From contig NW_022985457.1 of NCBI RefSeq assembly GCF_010093595.1, forward strand, positions 180,226-244,225: DNA of 64,000 nt. The letters are read 5' to 3'. The first letter of the stretch is position 1, and each line of letters starts with the position of its first letter. The translations under genes and the position numbers were made by a program. Below the pieces are notes generated by a model. The model worked only from the letters and a program-made list of their open reading frames with translations, did no database searches and had not been told where the DNA came from. The stretch is from Mytilinidion resinicola (lineage: Eukaryota; Ascomycota; Dothideomycetes; Mytilinidiales; Mytilinidiaceae). Below, in pieces: positions 45,436 through 56,236 of the stretch.

Positions 45436-47094
45436 TTACCAGTTGTATTCTTCGGAATCTGAATCCGAAATCAAAATCGGACTCGAGATATAATCTGGAA
45501 GCAATATGCCTTCGGAGTTTCCAATCTTGAAATCGTGGCCAAAGCGATGCCAATCAACACCGTAACCAGAATTCCAGTCCAATTCGACCCCTATCTCTTT
45601 GAAAAAAGTCACGAGATCTTTCTCGCGATCGGTTGGTTCAGATGTACACGCATTTCTACCCACCGCAGCGACTTTAGTCAGCTTCGGCAATTTGTCGTGC
45701 GCGCATTGCCGGAGGCGCTCAAAGCTTTCGGAAGCAACCTCGTACGTGGTCCTTCTTTCAGAGTCCTCCACATTCAATTCTAGAATAGACAGGGATGGCG
45801 GAAGAATGTCTTCTAGAGGCGCCGGATACACAGAATATGGAGGCCCTTCTTCATCATCCTCGTCATGTTCTTCTACGAACAATGCCCTGAACGGAAGTCG
45901 AACATGAGCTAAAGAGCTGAAGTGCTTGAGGGACTTGATTGGCAGCACACGTAATAGACACATTTCAACTGTATCATCACCATCAATGTCTTCTAGGCTC
46001 CATCCCAGGCTGAGGTATTCTAGGGCATCTTTTGCTGGCTCTAGAACTTGTATGATCTCTCGCCATCGATGAAGGGGCTGACGCATCACCCAAGTGTTCA
46101 GACATAGTGTGAAAGATCTGAGGGTTTGACACGAAAGGATTAGCGTTGAGAGCTGAAGTAGGTTTACGGAAGTTTGGTGCAACACCAACTTCGTAATCGA
46201 AGATGTTTGAGGCTTGAACTTATCCATCTCCAGACGACAATATGGGTCGCAGCCATCTGCGCGCAAGGTCTTCAACGATGGCATATTCCAGAAGAATGAC
46301 AAGTCGTTGAAGTCGTGTTTGTACCGTACTCCTATTCCTCCGTCGAGACCTCCGATACCTGTAATGCTGAGACTTTCCAAGTACGATAGACTCGGTCGTA
46401 CTGAGCGGAAGAGCCTTTGCCAGCACTCGGCCGTTGGTTCCCTCATGGAACGCATAAAAAATATACTCTGTAATCTTTGGTTACTGTCATCTATAGCTAC
46501 ACTGAGGTGCTTCAGCTTCGGCGTCAAATTGGCTAGAGTGAGAACTTGTGCCGCTGGACAAAATTTGCCGGCGTAGAGTGACTGGAGTTCCTGAGAGCTC
46601 ACTCGGGTCGAGTCGCCGGGAGGATACTTGATTACAAGTGTGTCGTCTTCGATTGATGAAAACCCAGTAGCCGGCATGTATGAAGGTAGGCATCGGCCTG
46701 GACAACTGGTGTATGTGCAATAGTGAATCTCAAGCTCGAGTTTCTGAACTCTTGCGGCCAGGTCTGGTCGCGATGCAAATGTCCGCAACAGCAGCGCCCA
46801 GTGTGTGTCATCGAGATCGATGATTGGGAGGGAAATGCTGTTGTATATGCGTCGCTCCATCTCTTTATTAAACAGCTTCCCAGTCAGGGAAAGGGCCGCA
46901 GCGTCTCGCGGACTTGACAGCCACGAAGCGATCTCTCCAATCATCTCTATTGGCAGATTGGCAAGACAGGCATTGGTAGCGGTGGAAGCAGCTGCGATCT
47001 GCTGTAGAGGATCATCGGGGGAAATTCGAGCGGTTCGGTTGCCGTGCACGATCGCATCGCTGTCACTGCCCTGTCTTTTGCGCTTGAGCGACAT
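45436..47094 (-). CDS. F-box-like / leucine-rich protein
   Basis: Single exon, 552 aa. A basic N-terminus (MSLKRKRQ) is followed by LANLPIEMIGEIASWLSSPR, DAAALSLTGKLFNK (about residues 43-76), a good F-box. The remainder has irregular leucine-rich stretches (LTPKLKHLSVAI, LSYLESLSITGIGG, MPSLKTLRADGC, ALEYLSLGW) as in fungal F-box proteins that recognise substrates. An acidic segment (EEHDEDDEEG) and an acidic C-terminal tail are present. It is probably an SCF adaptor; the substrate is unknown. It is unrelated in sequence to the F-box-like gene at 40736. Confidence 0.8.
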   Translation of the reverse strand: MSLKRKRQGSDSDAIVHGNRTARISPDDPLQQIAAASTATNACLANLPIEMIGEIASWLSSPRDAAALSLTGKLFNKEMERRIYNSISLPIIDLDDTHWALLLRTFASRPDLAARVQKLELEIHYCTYTSCPGRCLPSYMPATGFSSIEDDTLVIKYPPGDSTRVSSQELQSLYAGKFCPAAQVLTLANLTPKLKHLSVAIDDSNQRLQSIFFMRSMREPTAECWQRLFRSVRPSLSYLESLSITGIGGLDGGIGVRYKHDFNDLSFFWNMPSLKTLRADGCDPYCRLEMDKFKPQTSSITKLVLHQTSVNLLQLSTLILSCQTLRSFTLCLNTWVMRQPLHRWREIIQVLEPAKDALEYLSLGWSLEDIDGDDTVEMCLLRVLPIKSLKHFSSLAHVRLPFRALFVEEHDEDDEEGPPYSVYPAPLEDILPPSLSILELNVEDSERRTTYEVASESFERLRQCAHDKLPKLTKVAAVGRNACTSEPTDREKDLVTFFKEIGVELDWNSGYGVDWHRFGHDFKIGNSEGILLPDYISSPILISDSDSEEYNW

Positions 47095-47763
47095 CTCGGA
47101 CGAGTATCACTGCGACACATTAGAATCTACTTTTGTACCCAAGAGTTGGGCTGCATTGAAGAAAAGATAGAGATTTTACTTACCGCAGTGGTGGTTTGCT
47201 GAGGGGGTTCCCATCAATTGTCGTTGAGAGATGAGGTGAGGTTTGACGCTTGAATCGCTACGCGTCGTTTTACCCTAACGACTCAATTGGACTAGCCCCC
47301 ATCACCTGCGCACGTGATCAAACACTTCTGGAAACCAACTTATCATGTTGTCTAAGGATTCCAACTCGAAGAACATTTGGCCAGTGTGCAAGAATTGAAA
47401 GCTTTGTGATCTGCGCACAAGCGTCCAATTCAGTTCTATTCTTCCTTGGACTCCATATCTAAACTTCCAATCGCTCCAAAATCCGGAAACCAAGAGATCT
47501 GGTGGCTGAGCAGCTGAATAACTAATCAAGACTTCGTAATGCAATAGTCTCCGAAAAGACGATCCGATCCTCAAGGGCAAAACTCAGAATCAGAAATATT
47601 CTTTCCATTCCCAGAACTCATCCCAAAAAACCTATCGTTACGCTAAATCGCAAAACCGTACATCCACTCAAGTATGACATCTTCGGAGCTCACTCACAAC
47701 AGGCGAGCATAACTCCCCAGCATATTCGCAGCTACACGTGGCACCTTCACCCCCATCCCCTTT
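47095..47763. other. Intergenic region, nothing seen
   Basis: Upstream side of the F-box/LRR gene and 3' flank of the UstYa-family gene. No convincing frame or repeat. Confidence 0.5.
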
Positions 47764-48736
47764 CTATGGCGCCCGCTCCAACTCACTCACCCCATCCGGC
47801 TTCGGCCACGGATACCCATCCGGAAACTTATCCCCGGGCCTCCTCTCCCGATCCCACCCCAGCAACCCCTCATAGCTCCTACACTCATGCTTCGTGTTAA
47901 AGTACGGGTACGGGCCGCTAACTCCCTTGACCCACCGGAAGGTTACCAAAGAGGCGTCGGCAGTGCACATAAGCCGGTTGCGGAGCACATCGACGCAGTG
48001 CTCGAAGTGAGCTTCGGTGATGTCGGGCTCGGTAGCGAGTTTGGTAGCGAGGACTGGGAAGAGGTGGCGGAGGTGGGGTTTAGTGTTCCAGTGGTGGTCT
48101 TCCCACAGGGCTTGGAGGCAGTGGAGTTGGTGGGCGGACTCGAGGTAGGCTACATAGCCCTGTAGTGGTAGAGGTGTTAGTAAAAGTTCATTTGAATGCC
48201 TACGATTGATATTGAATGAAGTGGTGGCAGCAGTGCTTAGGTTGGGCACTCACGCCGCCAAACTCCTCCGGATACTGCACCGCATCCGTTGAAAGCTCCA
48301 GCCCCTCCATCTCCTCCCTCGTGATGTTCAACGGCCCGGTATGGGTGATGTGATGCCATCTTGCGAGGATCTCTTCGGTTGGCGGGCCTTTGTACGGCGA
48401 GTCTTCCCAAAACGAGTTCTGGAAAATTTCTGTGTGCGTTGTATCACCCAATGCGTCATCCGCTGGTGTCCATACACCCTGTGCTTTGGTATTATGCTCT
48501 GGCTTTGTGTCTGCTTTCGTGATGTCTCTCAAAATAAGGTTGAGTATTAGGCCGAAGATTATGAGGACGCTGATCACGTGAGCTGCCCAGTGGACGATGT
48601 TGGCGGAGATGGAGTGCTTCCGCCGATTTGAGAACTGTGGAGATTGGAGTTTTTCGAAGTCTGAAGAGGAAGAGATCATGGCGGCGGATTCGCTGTCGGA
48701 CTCTTGTGAGTTGAGAGGGGAGTATGTGGGCGTCAT
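47764..48736 (-). CDS. UstYa-family (DUF3328) oxidase
   Basis: Two exons, 48736-48254 and 48159-47764, with a 94-nt intron (GTGAGT to CTACAG); 292 aa. The N-terminus is cytosolic-looking, and one membrane helix (IVHWAAHVISVLIIFGLILN, about 46-69) anchors it. The lumenal part has the family stretch SPYKGPPTEEI and both conserved HxxHC-type motifs: HQLHCL (171-176) and EHCVDVLR (214-221). In ustiloxin, phomopsin, asperipin and cyclochlorotine pathways, relatives (UstYa/UstYb, CctR-like) oxidise and cyclise peptides, probably with copper. It is divergently oriented to a repeat precursor gene 979 bp away, so it is the likely modifying enzyme of that peptide (inference). Confidence 0.92.
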
Positions 48737-49715
48737 GGTTGTGGAGACGAAGGTGTGAAAGAGACAGGGAGACCTGGGCTTTCGGAGCGGGGAATGACAG
48801 TGTATATCTCTGCTTAGAAAAATAATGTTGGAAAGGAGTACAAACTCGGAAATTCAGAAAAGCTTTACGGCTCCCGACGATGGCTTACGGCACGGATATC
48901 CCGCGTGCGGGGACGAGATAATGTAAAGCACGATGAACCGGGCTATAATTTAGGTATCTAGTCCAGGCTTTTAGGGCGGAGGAATCTAACTGGATTGAGT
49001 CTTGGGATATGGTTGCTCTACGAGCCTAATTTGGAAGCTGCCTATAAAAGATCGACGGATGAAAATCGCCACGCGATTTCGGCCCGCACCAGGAAGGTGA
49101 ACGGTCGTGTAACGTTGAACAAGCTTCGGAGACCCCATAATCGCTTTACTTTGAAGACGCCGTCAGCTTAGAAATCGTCAGCTCTGAATAGTACAACGCG
49201 TATAATTTGAGAATACGATTGTTAACTGATCACGGGCCGATTATTGATGCCGCAAAAGGAAGGAGTAGGATTGCTGGAGCTCCACACCTATCTGAAGCAT
49301 TTTGACAAAACATGGCGTATATCGATTCGCCTTCCCAGTGGGGAAGACGACAGCAAGGGCTAGAAGGCTTAAATCAACCAGTAGAGCTTGTTTCGTGAGT
49401 TGGATCCCATGATGATTGGTTTTATTCGGCGATCCTTGTGGACTTTCACGATACTGCATTGTGTTACCTTCCACATCTGCACAAGAACGCGGTGGAAAAG
49501 AAGGATGCTGGATTCTCAAAGTCAAGACCCGAGAGCGGAGCAAAGACCCGAACCTGGTAAATGGGTCTTTCGTTCGTAATGCAAACTGTGTTCAATCTGT
49601 CAGAAGCCGAGTAATCCATCAGAACCTCTATTGCGGGCGGTCATCTTAAAGCAGAGGCTTCCCACCACTTTCTCAGGCACACCTATCCAAAATAATTTGT
49701 TAACGATAATTCAAT
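48737..49715. promoter_or_regulatory. Shared divergent promoter of the UstYa-like and precursor genes
   Basis: 979 bp separate the two start codons. A near-perfect palindrome CCCGC-GT-GCGGG lies at 48900-48911, with repeated TTACGGC words at about 48865 and 48885. These resemble inverted CGG/CCG sites bound by Zn2Cys6 regulators. A TATAAAAG is at 49043-49050. Function is inferred from position. Confidence 0.35.
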
Positions 49716-50383
49716 ATGCTCTTTAAGTCTTCCGTCGCCGTGGCAGTTCTGTGCGGCTCTGCTGCTGTTTTTGCAGCACCTGTGGCTAGTACGTCATTCT
49801 TTGTTTGCCGAGATCTGTAGAAGCATGCAAAAGAAGCTTAGGATTAACCATTTGTGTAGAGGACGCCCTCGAGTTCACCGGCACCCAATACAGCCACCTG
49901 TACAAGGAGGCGAAGGATGCCGAAGTCGCAAAGCGTGACGCCCAACCTGAAGACGCCCTGGAGTTCGCCGGCGCTCAATACAGTCACCTGTACAAGGAAG
50001 CAAAAGACGCCGAAGTCGCAAAGCGTGACGCCAAACCTGAAGACGCTCTCGAGTTCGTCGGCGCTCAATACAGCCACCTGTACAAGGAAGCGAAGGACGC
50101 TGAAGTCGCAAAGCGTGATGCCAACCCTAAGGACGCCCTCGAGTTCGCTGGCGCCCAATACAGCCACCTGTACAAGGAAGCGAAGGATGCCGAGGCCGCG
50201 AAGCGTGACGCCCAACCTGAAGACGCTCTTGAATTCGCTGGCGCTTCATACAGCCACCTGTACAAGGAGGCAAAGGACGCCGAAGCCGCGAAGCGTGACG
50301 CCAAGCCTGAGGATGCTCTTGAGTTTGCCGGCGCTTCATACAGTCACCTATACAAGGAAGCCAAGGATGCCGAAGCAGCCTGA
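49716..50383 (+). CDS. Secreted Kex2-type repeat precursor, candidate dikaritin-like RiPP precursor
   Basis: Two exons, 49716-49788 and 49860-50383, with a 71-nt intron (GTACGT to TGTAG); 198 aa. The signal peptide is MLFKSSVAVAVLCGSAAVFA. The rest is six copies of a 30-residue unit (90-bp period; the first unit shortened, the last lacking its end), divided by five Lys-Arg sites at residues 49-50, 79-80, 109-110, 139-140 and 169-170. Every unit keeps ALEF, then G(A/T)(Q/S), then YSHLYKEAKDAE(V/A)A. Variation is limited to a few positions, with many synonymous changes, which implies selection on the peptide. Signal peptide, identical repeats, KR sites and a neighbouring UstYa gene together match fungal dikaritin precursors. 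YSHLY, with two Tyr, is the best core candidate. Alternatives are a non-cyclised Kex2-processed secreted peptide or a pheromone; no pheromone-like Trp/Cys/Pro motif is seen. Confidence 0.85.
49860..50383 (+). repeat. 90-bp coding tandem repeat (six units)
   Basis: Units start at 49860 (partial), 49937, 50027, 50117, 50207 and 50297, with an exact 90-bp spacing between KR codons. No unit has an indel. Confidence 0.95.
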
Positions 50384-51642
50384 AGTTTCAAGGGCAGTAC
50401 CTAAGAATGGGAATATCGGGATGCGAAACTGGTAGAGAGTGGTCGGAGGGATGGAGGACACGCAAAAGGCGGGACCGGTGTCGTAGGAGACTAAATTGAA
50501 AAACAAGGACGAAGCTACGAAGCAAGAGAGAACATCAAAAACAAAACACGCTCGTTGAACAAGCATTGATAACATTGTGAATTATGTGAATATCGAGACT
50601 CACATGTGTCACAAGCTGCTGAGCGATGTGCGATCGAGGCCCAGTAACTGAGCAAAACTTCCACCGGCCAATGTAGTGGTTGCTGACGGAATGAGTTGCC
50701 CAAGGCTACCGATATCATCACCAGAATCGGTATGTGATGCGGGTCATGAGTCCAACGGTAAGAGACTAGCTGACAACAGTCGCACCGTGATACTGAATAG
50801 AGTTAGAAGACACGAGGGCAGTCGTATCCAGATCCGAGAACGCACTCGAAGTTGCGGTTCACGCAACTTAGAAAAGAAAAAAGGGTTGGTCACCCTAGGT
50901 ATCTGATTTTTTGAAGCGGATGAGGAGTAGCGGCTCGCCTTGATACACCGCGAGGCGGCACTTGCGACTTGAAATGGATCCCGGCACACCGTGGTACACC
51001 AGATGGCATCAGTCATCATGGTCTGAGCTCTTGTGGTCGTCCCAGCTTCTGTTATCCCTGGGGACGGGTCTTGGCTCCAGGGCTGGGTTACAAGTTGACT
51101 AGCCGGCTGTTCCACGATGGGTCGCTTTCTCGCCAACTGGGTACCCGTGGGCGTGGTTCCCTCGAGATGTTTCAGCCTCTAAGAGCGTGGTGCTGGCCCA
51201 AGATCGGAAGTCGGCTGGGATGGCAACGAAAGGACCACACAGCCCTCTTCCTCAACACCAAGGACTCCAGGTTGGGGATGCACATCGGCAGGGTCGTCTC
51301 CCGGCACCCGTGCCGAATTAGCCAGATCTTGGCTCTTCCTTAGGCCGCGGCCCCACAGAAAATACGTCAACAACCCGTTGGCGCGGAGTGTATTCTTTGA
51401 TAGCGCCTCGGAACAGTCGGACGCAACCCTCCAGCGGAAGCACCGGAGGCTTCTCGATGCCTTTGTACCTTCTCATTCTTCACCTAAATTCGACATGTTG
51501 AAACGATGACATATCGCGGTAAATATAATTTCAGTGGTAGTCGATCAGCGCCCAGGAACAGTGCTCGCGCACCAGTCCCACATCGTCAGAGCTGAGCCCA
51601 ACAGGGGGCGGAATGGGCACAGCCCTGGGGAGCTGTATCATC
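50384..51642. other. Gene-free stretch between the precursor and phospholipase B
   Basis: Holds the precursor 3' UTR. An open frame at 50969-51343 has no domain or codon support. No tailoring gene (methyltransferase, tyrosinase, transporter) is seen here. Confidence 0.5.
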
Positions 51643-51651
51643 TTATATACC
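51643..51651 (+). promoter_or_regulatory. TATA-like box of the phospholipase gene
   Basis: TTATATACC 50-58 bp upstream of the ATG at 51701. Confidence 0.4.
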
Positions 51652-51700
51652 CGCCCACCTCCGCTGTTGGCATCAATTCACTTTGTGTCACCTTGCAATC

Positions 51701-53786
51701 ATGAAGACTTCATCTCTAGTGCTGCAGTTGGCTACGGCTTTGTCGCTTGCGGACAGCACGTTGGGTAAGCTTCGTTGACAGCTCCTTGCGCACGCGACAC
51801 AGCGCTGACATGCCCAGCAAACGCCATATACCAGGAGCCCTCCCTCGAAGCAGCCCGCGCCATCAACGCGTGGAAGCGGGCAGCCCCGGATGCACCAAAC
51901 GGCTACACACCCGCGGCAGTGGATTGTCCCTCCACGCGTCCTACCATCCGCCTCGCGAACGGGCTCTCCGACGAGGAAACATCATGGCTCGAGAAGAGGA
52001 GGAGCAATACTGTGTCTTCGATGCGCGAGTTTCTCGTGCGGATGAACATCACCGGATTCGATGCTGGCGCGTACGTTGACAGCCACGCGAAGAATTCGTC
52101 TGCGATGCCAAACGTTGCGATCGCGGTGTCTGGTGGAGGATGGCGAGCGCTGATGAACGGAGCTGGGGCTTTGGCTGCATACGACAACAGGACGCCTAAC
52201 GCTACCAACACTGGTCAATTGGGAGGTCTGCTACAATCTGCGACGTATCTAGCCGGTCTATCAGGAGGAGGGTGGCTCGTGGGCAGCTTGTTTGTCAACA
52301 ACTATACTTCGGTTCAGGACCTCATCAACTCGACCCCAGATCAATCGGGAGACCTGTGGCAATTTAGCAACTCCATTCTCAAGGGTATGATCATCTGCAG
52401 CCCTTGCCCGTGTTGAAGTATTCCAGATTGATGTGCTAATGGCTTTTAGGACCGGAATCTGGCGGGATCCAAATTCTCTCTACCGTTCAGTACTACGACG
52501 ATCTTTACGACACTGTGAATGCCAAATCGGAGGCACGCAACTTCAACACCTCTTTGACCGATTATTGGGGCCGTGCGCTTTCTTTCCAGCTTGTCAACGC
52601 AACGGACGGAGGTCCAGCCTACACCTGGTCCTCCATTGCAAATGACACAGAGTTCGCCGCAGGCAATACTCCCCTACCCATCCTCGTAGCGGACGGCCGT
52701 GCTCCAGGCGAGATCCTGATCTCTGGAAACGCGACCAACTACGAGTTCAACCCTTGGGAGATAGGTAGCTTTGACCCAACTGTTTACGGCTTCGCGCCGC
52801 TAAGATATGTCGGCTCAAATTTCACTGGTGGCAAAGTCGATTCCAACCAGCAATGTATCGAGGGCTTTGACAATGTTGGATATGTCATGGGCACCAGCTC
52901 TTCCCTCTTCAATCAGCTGATACTGAATCTCAACTCGACCGACGCTCCGCAACTACTGAAGTCCGTCATCGCCAACGTGCTTACGGATCTTGGTGAAGAC
53001 CAGAACGATATTGCGGACTGGACACCCAACCCCTTCTACCACTTCAACAACAAGACAAACCCAAACGCCGCAAACAAGCGTCTCACTCTTGTCGATGGCG
53101 GCGAAGATCTTCAAAATATCCCGCTAAACCCTCTCATTCAGCCTGTCCGCCACGTCGACGTTATCTTCGCCGTCGATTCTTCGGCCGATACCACCGCAGA
53201 CAATGGTGCGGCCAATTGGCCCAATGGCACTGCTCTCGTCGCAACCTACCAGCGTTCGCTGAACGAGACCATCGAGAACGGCACCGCCTTCCCTTCAATC
53301 CCAGACCAAAACACCTTTGTAAACCTAGGCCTGAACAAGCGCCCGACCTTCTTCGGCTGCGACAGCTCCAATTTCACCGGAGACGCGCCCCTCGTCGTCT
53401 ACGTCCCCAACACGCCCTACGTCTACAACTCTAACGTCTCCACTTTCACACTCTCCTACAACAACACCGAGCGTAACGCCATCATTGAGAATGGCTACGA
53501 TGTCGCCACGATGGCCAACGGCACGCTCGATGCGGATTTCCCCGCCTGCGTGGGCTGCGCGGTGCTGAGTCGGTCTCTGAACAGGACAGGCACGACGGTG
53601 CCAGATATTTGCAAGACCTGCTTTACAAAATACTGTTGGGATGGCACGCTCAACAGCACAAATCCCGGGAAGACCTTTGCGTCAAGTAAGCTAGTGCAGA
53701 TCAAGGTGTCTGCTGCTGGCACGTTCGTACCCAACGCGATGGGAGCGGTCGCTGCGATAGCAGCGGCTGTTTTCTTGATGTTGTAG
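51701..53786 (+). CDS. Phospholipase B / lysophospholipase, GPI-anchored
   Basis: Three exons: 51701-51764, 51818-52384 and 52450-53786 (1,968 nt, 655 aa), with introns of 53 and 65 nt. It starts with a signal peptide ([20 protein letters not shown]). The cPLA2-type catalytic set is present: [11 protein letters not shown] (126-136), the nucleophile Ser near 170 in [13 protein letters not shown], and the catalytic Asp in [15 protein letters not shown]. Many NxS/T sites suggest heavy glycosylation. The C-terminus ([18 protein letters not shown]) is a GPI-attachment signal. The length matches fungal Plb1-type enzymes, which release fatty acids from phospholipids at the cell surface or outside. 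It follows the RiPP-like pair, but a shared role is not indicated. Confidence 0.93.
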
Positions 53787-54767
53787 GGCTTTTGAGAAGC
53801 TGAGTAGTCACGAAAAGGGCAGGATGGTTACGATGGTTTTGATGGGCAGGTGGTGTTTTGCGTTGACGGCGTTGGATGGAGTATCTAGCAAGTATTCTGC
53901 GCATCTGGGTCGCGTTTCGATGTAGCATGCGAAATGAAATACAAAAGTCTAAAGCATGTCGTTCTATGTGATCGCTGCAAAAGGTTCTGATTTCAGTTGG
54001 GAGTGAATTGACATATACCACGTGGTAAGGAGAACTAGCCGGATCGGGACGGTCCCACTCAACCTCATTTCTACCTCTTCCCTTGGCCATCGCGGACCTC
54101 TCTCAATTCGCGTCTCTCACGTAAATACGTATCACACATACGACTGCTTTTGTACTAGAGTTTCCTCCTCATGCCTCTATTCGAGCCACGTTAACGTTGC
54201 AAAATTGCCTCGCCAGCAGCGAATAGAATCATCATATAGCTCCACTTCGCTGTTTCCAGCACTGCATTTTTCGACATTCTGCATTCCTCACAAACTTCCT
54301 CGAGGATAAGACCTCCCGGGGTCGGCTCTGCCATGCTTCTTTCAGCGAGGGGTCACCATCCGCAAAGACCGGCCGAACCTTCTCCATAGAGTATCGGTTC
54401 AAGTTATCCAGAGTCTAATGATTTAGGATGCTTATTCGCTTGGTACTCATGTACATGCATTAAAGGCTTGTGATCAACCTAGTGGGGCTAAATCCGCACC
54501 AGACCAGCCATATTTACGCCAGATTATGGGGTAACTGGTAGAAATAAATACCCATATTAAGGAGAGCTGGTCCCTCTTTCGGTGAGCGGCCAAGTCACTA
54601 CATTCTCATACACTATTATCCCGCTTCTCCTATACTTGCGCTACTGTTCCTAGCACTCAACGTTCTATCTTAGTAAACATTCACAATATCAAACGTAAGT
54701 GGCCATCCTCCTAGACCTCTTCCATCACGTCGCTGTATATCTGCAGCTCATCCAACACCACCACAGA
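53787..54767. other. Intergenic region with a probable 5'-UTR intron
   Basis: A GTAAGT near 54694 and an ACCACAG just before the ATG at 54768 could form a 5'-UTR intron of the VOC gene. Otherwise nothing was recognised. Confidence 0.4.
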
Positions 54768-55277
54768 ATGGAAGTCGCACCCTTCAACCGCGTCCTCAAC
54801 CACGTCGCCCTCCACGTCCCGGACATCGACGCCGCAATCGCCTTCTACACCAGCATCCTCAGCTTCCGCAAACTCCAGAACCTGCCCCGCTGCACCGACC
54901 GCTCCACCGACCCCGACGCCCCCATCTTCCGCATCTACGACTCCCGCCTCCACAAAGTCAAGGTCGCGTTCCTGGCGACGGGGAATAGCGTCGGATTCGA
55001 GCTGTTCCAGTTCATCGATCCGCCGATGAGCGTGCCGTCCTCGTTTGATTACACGCGCGGCGGCGTGTTCCACTTCGCGGTCACGGATCCGGATCCCGAG
55101 GCGCTGTGTGCGAGGGTGGTTGCGGCGGGCGGGCGAAAGATTGGGGAGACGGTGAGCCCGAAGTCGACGGAGGGGGAGGAGGTACGGACGGTGGCGCTGT
55201 ATGTGTTGGATCCGTGGGGGAATACGATTGAGGCGTGTAGCTGTTCTTTTGAGAAGATGGTGGCGAATAGGGACTGA
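54768..55277 (+). CDS. VOC / glyoxalase-fold protein
   Basis: Single coding exon, 169 aa. The ATG at 54768 is preferred because the sequence fits the fold from there (VLNHVALHVPDIDAAIAFYT). The upstream in-frame ATG (54699) would add a non-conserved stretch that looks like intron. Later motifs are GFELFQFIDPPM, GGVFHFAVTDPDPEALCARV and ALYVLDPWGNTIEAC, giving His and Glu positions usual for the metal site of vicinal-oxygen-chelate proteins. It could be a dioxygenase, isomerase or binding protein; the substrate is unknown. Part of this gene is duplicated in broken form about 0.9 kb downstream. Confidence 0.85.
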   Translation: MEVAPFNRVLNHVALHVPDIDAAIAFYTSILSFRKLQNLPRCTDRSTDPDAPIFRIYDSRLHKVKVAFLATGNSVGFELFQFIDPPMSVPSSFDYTRGGVFHFAVTDPDPEALCARVVAAGGRKIGETVSPKSTEGEEVRTVALYVLDPWGNTIEACSCSFEKMVANRD

Positions 55278-55723
55278 AAAGGCGCAGCAGCAAAAGCTGC
55301 TGGAATTGGTGGGCTACTTGCAATTGACGCCTTGTCTTTTTCCTGGCTTTCTCCTAGTTTTCCACCACGGGCGGAGTCCTTGCGCCAGCCATGGGGGGTG
55401 GCATGACTATTGGGAACGTCTTCACTTTCGATCCCATAATTCGGAAAATGGTATCCGTTCTTTCCATCTCCACTTTTCAGGAGCTGTAATGTTGTTTTGG
55501 CTTTTACTGTTCTTCTTGGAGGTCATGAGTGCAAGTTCGCGCGGTTTAGTAGAGCTACGAAATAAGGGAGAGGCTCGGACAAAGTCAAAGCGAAATTGTG
55601 GGGTTTGTGGGGAAATGTACCACGAATTGCGTTTATATCACGGATTTCATTTTCATTCGTTACAGCGCCTCCAACCCAGACTCACTCACGCATAGGGAAC
55701 GTCTCAGCCGCTTACCCAACACT

Positions 55724-55832
55724 ACCGCGTCCCCCGACCACGTCCCCCGACCACGTCCCCCAACCACGTTGCCCTTCACATCCGCAAACTGCAAAACCGC
55801 CCCCGCTGCACCGACCGCTCCACCGGCCCCGA
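55724..55832 (+). pseudogene. Broken partial copy of the VOC gene
   Basis: AACCACGTTGCCCTTCACAT corresponds to 54798-54815. After a deletion of about 50 bp, TCCGCAAACTGCAAAACC, CGCTGCACCGACCGCTCCACCG corresponds to 54865-54910. A short tandem CCCCCGACCACGT precedes it. Too short to encode anything. Confidence 0.65.
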
Positions 55833-56236
55833 GGAGGGAAGGGCGAAGCTGTCGGTGCAGGGGAGCAAGGAGATTGTGGCAACGATGAGGGATCTGTCGA
55901 ATGTGAATGTTGGGGGGGCTTGAGCTGGCGCGAGAATGCGCGAGGAAGGCTGTAGAGGAGCGGAAGAAGGATCTGAAAGAGAAGGGGAAGAAAAAGAACT
56001 TGTGACGGGGGATTGCAGGCGGGTTATTCAGATAGTAAAGGAGATGGCGGAGGAGATGATACAAGAAAAGCTGGAAGGTTGAGAAGGGTCCTATGTGAAT
56101 CACTCACAGCTATAGCATCATTGCAATCTCCAAAGTTAGTCCAACAATGAAGTCTAAAGGAGAAAAATAAAGGTCTCAAGAGCCAAAGTTTTCTACATAT
56201 CTAGCTACTGATACAACATGCAGGTTATCCAGATAT

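Noticed and set aside
49716..50383. Precursor read as a mating alpha-pheromone gene
   Set aside because: It has a signal peptide and Lys-Arg repeats as alpha-factor genes do, but the units lack the short Trp/Cys/Pro-Gly-Gln-Pro-type pheromone core and are separated by no Ste13-like spacer ladder. The adjacent UstYa gene favours a RiPP reading.
43429..53786. Extended RiPP cluster including the NmrA-like, F-box/LRR and phospholipase genes
   Set aside because: None has a tailoring role known from dikaritin pathways and the F-box gene interrupts the row. Only the divergent pair is supported.
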